In this document: in pieces, positions 33,940-44,563 of the stretch
Layout: every line of letters begins with the position of its first letter
How positions within the stretch are numbered: the first letter of the stretch is position 1
Source: Larix kaempferi
Taxonomy: Eukaryota > Streptophyta > Pinopsida > Pinales > Pinaceae
Direction of reading: 5' to 3'
Length of the DNA stretch: 64,000 nt
Assembly (NCBI GenBank): GCA_027924585.1
Contig: BSBM01000865.1
Location: 248,001-312,000 of the forward strand
Made by a program: the position numbers and the translations under genes
The notes under the pieces: generated by a model
What the model was told of the DNA's origin: nothing
Seen by the model: the letters and a program-made list of their open reading frames with translations, nothing else
Database searches by the model: none

Positions 33940-34556
33940 CTCTCAATTGCAATATTGAACACGCGAAGCATGCATTCACACATTCATGATATTGTGAATG
34001 ACAAACAACTCATGGACAACATGGTAATATGCTTTCAAGAGACTCACTTGCATACTTGCCCAAAAAATAGTGAATTTAACGCATTTAACATTTTTACAGC
34101 AAATTCAAAGCATGGTATCCTTACTTGTGTATAAAAAACATATCAATCAATACAACAAAAATCTATTGCAATAGTAAAGTTGAACTACTTGTAATTGATA
34201 TGTACTTTAAGCAACCAATTTGCTGAATGAACATATATGTAGCACCAATGGAAAAAGTATCAATAATAATTGACACAATTAAAGAAGCAAAATCAAAATC
34301 AACATACAGTAATTGTGTGTTTTTAATCATGGGTGACTTCAACATTGATATTCGAACAAATACAACAAGAAGTAAAACACTAATACAATACATGCAATCT
34401 GAAAACTTGCAAGAAATAACAAGTAAATTTGTAACAATATCAAAGACTATAATTGATCATATATGGACAAATTTAAATATTGGCCAAAGTGAAATAAATG
34501 TTTCAGATGCATATTGGTCAAATCATGACATAATATATGCTTTATTTCACATTTGA
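33940..34556 (+). pseudogene. EEP (AP-like) endonuclease domain of the Helentron
   Basis: The region is read in two frames (33823-34134 and 34227-34556) separated by a frameshift and stops. Motifs in order: LSIAILNTRSM, the Asn-containing first strand; CFQETHL with the metal-binding Glu; MGDFNID; IDHIWTN; SNHDII. Together these are the endonuclease/exonuclease/phosphatase fold, of the type found in non-LTR retrotransposons. Fused after a Rep-helicase, an EEP domain defines the Helentron/Helitron2 branch of rolling-circle elements. It directly follows the last helicase motif, as expected for one polyprotein. Confidence 0.82.
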
Positions 34557-34810
34557 ACTTGCAATAACACAAGTATTTTAGTAATAATGATGGAGTTGAG
34601 GCTTCACTTCATTTCTTATGATTTTCCTGAGGAAAATAAAAAAGTAAGACATTGCATTCTCTTTTCTAGTTCTATTGATTTACATTACTTATTGTAATAA
34701 ATGAATGCTCAAGATGTAGATCATACTTTAGTTCAGGTTATATGTTTTTTTAATCCAATTTTATTGATTTAATTTCTTATACATACTTTTATTTCAGTTG
34801 TCCAAAAAAA

Positions 34811-35757
34811 ATGAAGAGAAAAAAGCTGAAGTTGTTACCAACAAAGAAGCAGGAACTAGTCAAGAAAAGCAAGACCAAGTCATTACCAGTCACGAAAAAG
34901 AATAAGAACAAAGCAGCAAATCTCAAAAGTAAGTATGTATTGTCCCACATAGTTCTAGTTTTTTGTATTATTTTATTATACTTCTCAAATTCTAATTTCA
35001 TATACACCTATATCTCTAGTGAGATTATAGGAAATACTTCAACCATTGATTTAGAAACGGAGCGGCTAGGAGCTAAGAGGTAAATATTGTTAAATCTCTA
35101 AATCTCTAAATCATTTTTTTTTTAAACAGTTATAATATTTTCAAACAAAAATAATAATTATAATATATTTTGTATATTATTTATTGTATAATCAATGTTT
35201 TTATATAGCTTTAAATTATCACCATCCATGACAGTATCAATTGAAGATCTTAACAGTTGCAAAACAACAAAAATGTTTAATGGAGACATTATGGTCATCT
35301 ATAGTACATTTCTTGACAAAATTAACAAAACACGAAAGGTTGTTCGTGTAGATTTGACAGATGAACAAGGAATTATGACAGTGCCATTATATATTCCACA
35401 TGGTCTTGTTCAACATCATGAGAACAAACGTTTACCTGGAAATGCAATATCAATTTTGAACTTTCAAATCATACAAAAACAAATTATGATCACGGTGATT
35501 GTGACCGCATCATATTGCTAGACCAATCTAGCATTATTCAAAGCATACCTCGAGTTTGCAAAGAGTACAAATTTGTTCCCGATACAACAATTAAAAAACT
35601 CTTGGCAAATACAAATAAGTATCCAATTGGAAGCATTGGTGCAATTGTAACAGCTGCTCAAAAAGCAGGTACTCAATACATATTACATATTAAATATGGA
35701 AACACTGATAGCAACCAAGCAACGGGAAGACCATATTCATTATATGTTATATACTAA
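34811..35757 (+). pseudogene. RPA-like OB-fold gene with introns
   Basis: Exon 1 (34811-34928) is Lys-rich, like a nuclear-localisation tail, and ends at GTAAGT. A second exon (35031-35079) follows TTATAG and ends at GTAAAT, and a third starts after TATATAG at 35209. The two joins keep one reading frame. Exon 3 encodes SIEDLNSC...VVRVDLTDEQGIMTVPLYI and SILNFQIIQ, like the first single-strand DNA-binding OB fold of RPA70. A 1-nt shift near 35480 moves the reading to RIILLDQSSIIQSI and IGSIGAIVTAAQ, the start of a second fold. RPA-like genes are well known in plant Helitrons, where they are thought to coat single-stranded intermediates. The match was made by eye and remains tentative. Confidence 0.5.
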
Positions 35758-36729
35758 TTGTTTAATTTTCAACTTGTTTTTTAAAAATTTGCAATTAAAA
35801 AATAACATATATAGTTATGTATATGACACCTTCATCTTTTTGAAACATATGAATCTTTTTTTGCTTCGATGCAACAACGTCTACAAAGTAACGATATTCC
35901 CATCATATTGTTCAAAAATATATCAAAAAAATAGAGACCATAGAAAATGAATTCCGAACGACTTTCGCAACATTTATGACAGAGTTGAATAGAAGAGATG
36001 TAGACACACTAAAAATATAGTTACCTCAACATCTCAAGTAAGTACCCATTTAGAAATGTATAAAATTTATACATTCAAATATTGTAAAATAAGTTTAGAA
36101 GTTTATATATCTATGTATTAATCACAACATTTTCTTACTAGGTATAAGGAGCATTAACAATTGCAACTACATATTCCACCCCATTTGAACCTATTTGTAC
36201 GGGATGCACATATTGCCTACTGGACCATCCTCAATAATAGAGGATACAATGATTGATTATTTTAGATGCAAGAAAAAAGTCCATTCACCTATGCACATTC
36301 TTTGAAATGCATCATAAAAACTCCAAAGAATACTGCCATATGAACAATATGTTAAAAAAAAACAAAGCATTATTTATATGTTGCGGGTTTTTCGAGTTCA
36401 TGGCACCTTTACTATCAATTAGAAGAGTGAAATCTTATAAATTCATTGAAAAGAATATGGTAAGAAACATACATGCAACCAATATTTCTAATAATAAAAT
36501 TTTGTTTTCTCCTCTAGGATATTGTTTTATTTTAACACCCATTTTGTTTTTATTTTGCAGGTTCATATCATTTACATGCTCAAACATTATTAACATATTT
36601 CCTTGTAAATGTGAATACACTTGGTCTATTTTTCCTTTGAAGCATTTTGCTTCCAACTATGTAGATTCTCCATAAACAATTCTTCACTTCAACAACTGTT
36701 TTTTTCACTAACTAAATCTCTTAATTTGA
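35758..36729 (+). other. Possible 3' part of the Helentron, unrecognised
   Basis: AT-rich DNA with one longer frame (36253-36675, 140 codons) that matches nothing I recognise. A CTGCTYC-like Cys pair near 36210 could be a remnant of an RPA zinc ribbon, but stops interrupt it. I could not place the 3' end of the transposon. Confidence 0.3.
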
Positions 36730-37260
36730 TTCTATATATTCCCTTTAAATCTATATTTACTTAGTCTAATCAGTTACTTAAATGGTCGATTTTTTTAGCT
36801 TGCATGTTTCCTTGTAAATATATATTTACTTAGTCTAATCAATCTTTGTTATATTATTAATTAAACAATTGTTTACTTGAGTAGATATTAGAATAGTTGG
36901 ATTTCTTACTTTATAATTTAACTTTAATTAATATTTACCTCAACGCTTCCATCTTTTAATTGGCCTCTATATGTTTCCTTGTGAATATATATTTACATAG
37001 TCTAAACTTAGGATTTTCTTTCGCCAACATTTTTGTATGAAATAGTCATGGTAAAACACTTTAAACATATTATAGTGTACACCATATTTTGTTTTAGAAT
37101 TGCATTATATTTCCAAATATATATATTTGGTATATAATTTTTAATTTGTGTTTTCATTTTTTTTACAATTATTGGATCACTTAATTTGATTATATATGTT
37201 TTCTTGTAAATATTTATTTACTTAGTCGAATGGATCAATTTAATGATTAGATCTCTTAAT
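36730..37260. repeat. Dispersed 30-bp AT-rich repeat
   Basis: TTCCTTGTAAATATATATTT followed by ACTTAGTCTAAT or close variants occurs near 36740, 36808, 36974 and 37199. The spacing is irregular, so this is not a simple tandem array. Confidence 0.65.
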
Positions 37261-37680
37261 TTAGTTCTATAAATTGTTATTGATTTATTAAATTTATGTC
37301 TTTATTTGCCAACATTTGCCTATGCAAAACAAAATTCAAGATTAGTTATTCACTTAAAAAAGCTTTTATTTCGCGACAATAAGAAATATTAGAATAATTG
37401 GATATCTTAATTTGTGTTTTTACTAGTACATGTATATGTTTATCTCATGGTATAAATATATATATTAACCTTTATAATATATATATCTAGAAAACCACTT
37501 TATACAATTTATGCATATATAAGATCCCACCATTTTATTTGAGTTATATACAATTGAAATCATGGTATAAAAATCATGTATATAACCACTTTAACCAGCC
37601 TAGATAAAATGTAGCCATGGTGTAAGAGGTAACAATATATATATATATATTTACAAATCGGGTTACGCCATATGCATACA
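37261..37680. other. AT-rich DNA, no gene seen
   Basis: Low-complexity AT sequence with several TATATA runs. There are no frames of note. Confidence 0.5.
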
Positions 37681-37825
37681 AGGAAGTCATTTTATGCCCT
37701 CTATATAAGTTATAGCCATTTGTATAAAGTATAACAACGACCCATTTATACAGGAAATCATTTTATGCCCTCTATATAAGTTATAGCCATTTGTATAAAG
37801 TATAACAATGACCAATTTATACATT
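37681..37825. repeat. Direct repeat, 71 bp x 2
   Basis: AGGAAGTCATTTTATGCCCT and about 50 bp after it recur 71 bp later with few changes. Confidence 0.9.
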
Positions 37826-39400
37826 ATTTACAAGGCCTAATCATTTCATGCTAAATATATAAAATATATTATTTTATATAATAGAGAAAGTCATAACCCT
37901 TTTTGACTTTATAAAAAGCATGACATTTCACATAATGGAGCATTACCTCACACATAGTACCGAGAGTCTTAAGAGTTCCACGAAAAGACCATCATAATCT
38001 TGGCCACATACGATGCATAATACCCCTTACTCAGCGTCCAAACCGAACACGGCGATAGCATAGTTCGCATACATTGCACAAGGCTGAACCAAGACGTAGA
38101 GGATGGCACTCTTCCGGCATCCTGATGTTCTCAATACATGACAGACCACCGGAAAATAGAGATGCTGAGCATCGGCGTCCTTCCAGAAGCTGCGAAGACA
38201 AATACAAGAAAATCCAGGGGTTGTTACAAAGCACAAACAAAAAGAAAGAGCATGGGCTCCAAAAAGAAACGCAGACAGCCAAATAAACGCATCAACATCC
38301 ATTAACCCCGGAATCCCTGTTTCCGCGCACAGATTAAACTGAGCGTTTCCACTTTCTATCGCGCATAGATTCCATTCCACTTTCTTAGTGCGCAAAGGTT
38401 AACTGCGTGATTCTACTTTTCAATTGGGCAGTCTTAAAACATAAGAACCGAAATATATGTAGAAGTTACTGCGTTAAACTAGGGCATTTACCACCATGAA
38501 ATATTTGGGAATTCTTGATATTAACTTCAATCTTTCACCATTTACACAAGCTTGGGCTCCTGAATTACTTTGCGGTTTTCACTTCTTCTTCTTCACTCTT
38601 ATCCTTATCTCTTCATCTCTTTTCACCTCTGCTTAATCTTATGCGGGAGATAACTATTTATACAAAAAATTAAGTTTAGCTTCTCCTCGAAGTTACATGG
38701 TTGCCATAAACTCTGCGATTAATTTCTACCTAAGAACTCTGATCTTGCCGAATACAAGAGCGGCTATATAAATACTAACTTGCCGTGACTGGACTGACAA
38801 AATGACCAACTAAGATCTGACTGATACGATATTAACTCATTAATTATGATATTTCCAACAGTGTTTTCATGAGTAGCAACACCCCAATATCCCCACAAGG
38901 TTCACATGCTTCATAACTGGATTCAAAACTCAAAAAGAGGTTAATTTGTGTTTTTACTAGTACATGTATATATTTATGTCATAATATATTTGTACAATGC
39001 TCCAACCCCTTCCTCTTCAGCTTCACACATTCACTTGCCCATAACTCTTCCAAAGATACCAATGTTTCCATATTCGGTAGCTCTTCTAATTCAGAGCACC
39101 TATCAACAACTGAGGCTTTCTCTATTCGCTCCATGCTTTCTTTGTAATTGTGCCACTTGTGGCTCTTGTTATTATTAATACTTATAAACTAAATCGCTTA
39201 AGATGTTTCCACTATTATCACCTTATTAAAAAATTTAAGTTCTATTTATTTTTTTAAGAAATATTTACATACAACACAATCTTGTCATTCACTCTACTAA
39301 ATAATAATGAGAAAGTAAATTATTATTAATTGTTATAACTTAAATCTCTTAAAAAATTACCCTGTTATCACCTCAATAAACCTCAAAATCAAAATCGATT
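37826..39400. other. Unassigned DNA with a gene-like patch at 38.0-38.4 kb
   Basis: Around 38027-38395 the base composition rises in GC and frames of 70-122 codons exist on both strands. None has a recognisable domain, and both strands cannot be coding. I do not call a gene. The rest is AT-rich. Confidence 0.35.
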
Positions 39401-40545
39401 ATGAATATTTTTTAACCTAAATATCATTGAATATGTATTGCTTTGAATTTCTGACACATTTCACGAGCGGGAAACATTACTAAAATTTCTCGGCACAAAT
39501 GGAAAGCGGTGGTCACTGGTTCGACTGAATAACTTATCGCTCCTCGACTCGTGATGCAACTGACCCAATCCGAAAACAATGGGCAGCTGCACCGAGCCGC
39601 CAGCAATGGGCTCCGGCAGCCGCCGGGAAACCCTCTCCGTAAAATTACACAGTGAAATCAATTGTCTGCCTTGTCCCCTCTATTTAATTGTAAAGTTAAC
39701 TGGCGGCTAAAATCTCAAGTGTTATGCAGCAGAAAATCGATTGCGGGGGGAATTGCAATTGGGGTTGGGCAAGGAGCGCATGTGCACTGAACAGAAGAGA
39801 AGATAAGCGCATTGTTCTTGCTGCTGCTGCGGTTCGGAAACAATAAATATCGTTATGGGATGGCCTCTGACACGACTTTCAGACAAACCTACTCTTGCCC
39901 ATCTGTTACTTACGTCTACGCTGTCGACACAAAGGGCTCCGCCATTCTCAACGCGAAGAAAGAATTTGGCGAAAACTAAGCATTGAGTTGTAGAGCATTT
40001 GATAAGGCAGTTCAATATTTAGGATTAGTTGGATTTGGAGATTTTTTTGGATCTAATGAACCCTAACCACTAAGCTGCTGTATTTGCTTAGCTTTCGCCA
40101 GAATTGAATTTAACCCCTACACGAATGGAGCAAGGAATTTAATGGAGTTTGGGTCAAAGGTCACTGGGTTCTGAAAAGGAAGAAAGCGTGGCACTGAAGA
40201 AAGACAAATAATGACCCGAGCGAGTTTGCTGTGAAGCCCATTGAGGTTGAGGTCAATTAGTGTACTGGCGAGCTGAGTTCGTTAGTGAGCGCATCGGGTT
40301 TTGGAACTCCATTCAACATTTAAGCGTTGGAACCTACGATTTGGGGCGCCCGAGGACGCGAGGACCCACTGACTGCGAAAAGCTTTTGTCTCTCCATTTT
40401 GTGGCAGCGTCGTGGGAATTTATGATTTCCCTGTTATTCGGTCTCCATTTTGTGGCAGCGTCGTGGGAATTTATGGGCATATGGTAGTGACATATGCATA
40501 TACAATGGAGGACACTCCGACCGAACGCCACATGAACCAATAACT
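39401..40545. other. GC-richer island, possible gene or promoter fragment
   Basis: The segment is noticeably richer in GC and CpG than its flanks. Minus-strand frames at 39461-39661 and 39722-40015 have a Ser/Arg-rich, organelle-presequence-like start, but no domain continues them. This could be a first exon or 5' region of a host gene, or a captured fragment. No downstream exon is recognisable. Confidence 0.3.
40391..40478. repeat. Direct repeat, 51 bp period
   Basis: CCATTTTGTGGCAGCGTCGT and its continuation to TTTATG occur at 40394 and again at 40445. Confidence 0.9.
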
Positions 40546-40845
40546 GCACTTTCTCTGCCTCCTTTTATAACTACGCTGTAACGCTAGTCTCCTTTTTATT
40601 ACTACGTTGTTTTGGCGATCAAATTTATGAGCTGGGCTAACCAAAACGCTTCGTGTTTAGATAGCAATTTCAGTAATCTGGATAGTTTTAAAATTTGGCA
40701 ATTAGGTTAGAATAAATAATCTTCATTATAGATATTACAAAGTTGAGAAAATAATAATTCTCAACAAGAATTTTAATTGGTTTTTATCCCAAAATCACCT
40801 AAAAAACCAAGCGTTTTGATGTCTTTTATCCTACTCATCAAATTT

Positions 40846-41170
40846 CAAGTAAAATAATATGATAGGAAGATCATTGTGTATCTTTCCAAATTATTGACAA
40901 AATTCTTACAACAGGTTAAACAGCGTATCCTTTCAAGTAAAATAATATGATAGGAGGATCATTGTGTATCTTTCCAAATTATTGACAAAATTCTTACAAC
41001 TGGTTAAACAGCGTATCCTTTCAAATTATTGAAAAAACATCTTACAACATGTTAAACATAGTAGCATAATTTGATTTGCAAATTATTAACAAAATTCTTA
41101 CAATATGTTAAACAGCGTATCTTTTCAAATTATTGAAAAAATTCTTACAACATGTTAAACATAGTAGCAT
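40846..41170. repeat. Tandem repeats, 88 bp and derived units
   Basis: CAAGTAAAATAATATGATAG to the CAGCGTATCCTTTC block occurs at 40846 and 40934 (88 bp). Shorter derivatives (TTACAACATGTTAAACA with AAATTATTGA) follow to 41170. Confidence 0.85.
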
Positions 41171-41630
41171 AATTTTAGCATAATTCATAAGATACAAATA
41201 CAAGTCGATACTAAAATAAAAACGTAACGAAAATATTCGACCAATTTAAATTTGTTCCAAATTTTCATACAGAAAATTACAATATCGCTAAATTATGTTA
41301 CTATGATGTTAAATGCTTAGACATCAAGCTATATGTAAGTTCAAGAGAGAATTTCTATTAAAGGGTTACAGATTATCAAATAAAACTAAATTAAATAAAA
41401 CAAGAGAAGCCATTAAGCAACAAGTCCATATCTAAAAGTAAAGGCAACTGAATTATGGTTTTTTTATGAGCAATATGTGTGTCTAGCCATAAGCCAGTCA
41501 GGGAAACTAGTTGCAATCGTCATTGGTTCATGAGCAATAGAGGCATCGTTGAGACAATTTGTACTCTACAAATTAACTACCTACACTCCAGTTTATTGAA
41601 AAAGTTGGCTCTATTAAGGGTCTAGAGGGA
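41171..41630. other. AT-rich DNA, no gene seen
   Basis: No frames or terminal structures are recognisable. Confidence 0.45.
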
Positions 41631-41762
41631 TCAAATCTCCCTAGGTGCAAACCTCTTCTTGAATAGCTTCTTGAATGTAATATTTGAGCCGCTTAATCAA
41701 ATCTCCCTAGGTGCAAACCTCTCCTTGAATAGCTTCTTGAGTGTAATACCTGAGCCACTTAA
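41631..41762. repeat. Direct repeat, 66 bp x 2
   Basis: TCAAATCTCCCTAGGTGCAA with its continuation to GAGCC(G/A)CTTAAT occurs at 41631 and 41697. Confidence 0.9.
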
Positions 41763-41764
41763 TC

Positions 41765-42100
41765 CTAAGCTCTAAAGTCTCTAGTTTAAGTCTCATATTT
41801 ACTTTTTACTTTGTATTATTCTTTTTTGTTTATGACCGACATAATATTTATTAATTTTTACTTTGTATTATTATTTTTTGTTTACTTTGTATTATTTTGT
41901 TACTCGACAAACACTCTAAAGTCTCATATTTACTTTTGACTTTGTATTAAAAGTAAAAAGTAAAGTCTCTAGTTAAGTCTCATATTTACTTTTTACTTTG
42001 TATTATTCTTTTTTGTTTATGGCCGATATAATATTTACCACCTAATCCTAAGCTCTAAAATCTCTAGTTTAAGTCTCATATTTACTTTTTACTTTGTTAA
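41765..42100. repeat. Scrambled T-rich repeats
   Basis: CTCTAAAGTCTCTAGTTTAA then GTCTCATATTTACTTTTTAC recurs at least four times in whole or part, with TGACCGACATAATATTTA blocks between. One short piece (AAAGTAAAAAGTAAAG) is inverted relative to its neighbours. Confidence 0.8.
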
Positions 42101-42410
42101 CAACATCTCCCCCATACTAAATTGTAGAACGCTTTTAAGCATAATAAGCCAAGATACATTAATTGTCTCAAAACAATAAACATAAATGTGTCTCAAAAAA
42201 ACTTTAGATGAGTCGAATCAAAGCTTACAACATAAACATAGATAGAAAGTTTCTATTTCAATCATAAATTGATTGATGTCTTATAATGGTACTGAACACT
42301 TATGAAAATAATCTTTTGTCTCGTTAATATGCCCAAGTTATGATTTGTGTGAGTTTATGCAAAATGTGACTTATATATTGATGCATACACTTTGCATTAA
42401 GTTTTACATT

Positions 42411-42500
42411 AAAGCGCTACTAATTCTAGAGGAGTTGAAGATTTCCAACATATTCAAAGCGCTACTAATTCTAGAGGAGTTGAAGATTTCCAACATATCG
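42411..42500. repeat. Direct repeat, 45 bp x 2
   Basis: AAAGCGCTACTAATTCTAGA to CCAACATATTC occurs at 42411 and 42456. Confidence 0.92.
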
Positions 42501-43620
42501 AATATGTTGGGATGTATTAACATCAATCTAAGTGTCATACTATACATAAACAATCGAACTCGTGAAGGATTTCAATAGTTGTATAAGAGATTAAGTTGAA
42601 AAAGATCAAACTTATTCTATAAATTTACTCATTACCATATATTGGCATTTAACATTACTAGGCTTGGTGTTTTCAATACAACAATTCCAGCCTTTTATAA
42701 TTTGTAAAATAACATTACAATTTAATTTGTAACCTATCGACATAGCAACCTCATTTGGTGGTTTATTTATGTCGTATCTCCATCATGGTGTGGATCATTT
42801 GACCAGAATTTATAGAGGTAAAATAATTGTTTACCATAATCCTAGTTCTAATTACATAACAATCTTTAAATGTTGAGATTGCTTGTTAGTGCAAAACTTA
42901 AGTTTCGATAGTTTATGCAACACCATGTTGCTTGGAGTCCCAAATCCAACCAGATCCATCTCAAAACTCTCAAACATAAGATACTTGCAAAAGATCTCTT
43001 CTTATAAAAGAAACATCAAACACCCTTACACTCTAAAGAATTTGTATCAACCATGATCTACTATGTACCATGCCACTATGTATTAGTGCACAATTTGCAT
43101 ATTTCCTCTATTGCAAAATGTGGAGTAATATGTGTATTGCTTTTACGTATACCTCAATATTGAAACATTTCCAAGAGATGTTGTAACAAGCACATCAACA
43201 TCAAAGGGTTATGAGAAAAACCAAACAACTCTGTCCATAGTAAGCATTGTCGATCATAGCAACTTGGTTGAAGATAGAGTTTTCTTCACTTTTCAAAATG
43301 GTGTATTTGTTTTGGTTGCATGTCGAGTTTTCTACAATTGTTGCATGTCGAATTATTTCCCATTGCATGAATGAGATGTTTTTGTCACGTGTCCTTCTAA
43401 ATGTACACCATTGCCGCAAACATGAGAGCTTGATTCACGTGGCCAAATGTTAGGAACTTCCTAGAATGTCATGTGGTTGGGTTCCATATATGTATGCTAT
43501 GCAACAACCCGTCGAAAGATTGATTCCATGCAACGCTTATTTCGAAGGTTGATATGCGAAGAAATTATCAATCGAAGTTTGATAATACATGTCTTTGGGG
43601 AGCAATATCTCACATTAAAA
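42501..43620. other. Unassigned DNA, no gene seen
   Basis: Short frames only. The sequence around 43450-43600 is less AT-rich, but no terminal repeats or coding motifs are visible. Confidence 0.4.
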
Positions 43621-43621
43621 G

Positions 43622-43706
43622 TGTTAACATCTAGTTAAGGATACATGTCACTCTTTAGGCAATGTTAACATCTAGTTAAGGATACATGTCACTCTTTAGG
43701 CAAGAG
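43622..43706. repeat. Direct repeat, 42 bp x 2
   Basis: TGTTAACATCTAGTTAAGGA to CTCTTTAGGCA occurs at 43622 and 43664. A partial third copy follows near 43710. Confidence 0.92.
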
Positions 43707-44157
43707 TGCACTACATGTCACTCTTTTAAAGCTTACCTCCTTACTTTATTTATTGTAGTCACTCAAATGAAATACATCAAGTATCATACATCGTGTTATA
43801 TCCTTCCTTTGTTTCTTAGAGTCAATATGATGGGGAACCTCAAAACATGAGAGCCAAACTCCATGTGAATAAAGAAGAGGCTCCATGAGAGAGTTGGTCG
43901 AAGGAAGATTGAGAGTTCGGCACCATGACTAGGGGTTTAAAGAGAAGACCGAGGTCAGGCCAAGGCAAGCTATGGAATCATAGAGGAGTGAAGGTCATGG
44001 AATTTTTACATGGATTTGGTGAAAAGGTGAGTAGGAGGGTTAGCATATCTAGTAGTAAGTGCAAAAACTATAGAAGCACCAATAATACACCTAGTTGTTC
44101 CAAAACCATGACGAGCTCTGTAATTCTCTTTTTAATCAAATCAAGAACAAAAAGTTG

Positions 44158-44563
44158 TGCATAAATTATCAACCCAGGGCTACAAAAGCTTATGATCTAC
44201 CAAGCAAAATATATGCCAGACACTGCAACTTGGAAGATCTTAAACATAGAGGAGATTAATGAATTACTAAGTCAACATTGGAATGCAATTTTCTGGTGAA
44301 TGGACTCCTACGAAATTGCTGAATACTGAAAGAATCTTGCAATCAAATGAAAGCATCTAACTATCAATAACATTCAACTAACTACAGAAAAGATCTTGTG
44401 AATTAATGAAAGCATCTAACTATCAATACCATTCAGCTAAGCTACAGGAAGAAATCACTACCAACAACAATTTGTTAAATTATAGAAAGCAATTAAATGT
44501 CCAATTCTAATTAACAAGATGAGAAATCCTTAATGAAAATAAGTCACTAAATCACAACTGTAA
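44158..44563 (-). repeat. LTR of element D, copy 2, left fragment
   Basis: It is the reverse complement of the 3' quarter of the LTR at 3370-4861 (the end TTATGCA is at 44158). The match breaks off at 44563 in the TGTAA target of the 14.3 kb element and resumes at 58863. Weaker similarity extends left to about 44120. Confidence 0.85.
44559..44563. repeat. Target site duplication TGTAA, left copy
   Basis: TGTAA precedes the LTR at 44564 and recurs at 58858-58862. LTR copy 1 of element D has the empty site (a single TTACA near 4455 on the plus strand). Confidence 0.93.

Noticed and set aside
38027-38395. 122-codon minus-strand frame
   Set aside because: A plus-strand frame overlaps it, no motif or splice context is convincing, and composition alone is not enough to call a gene.
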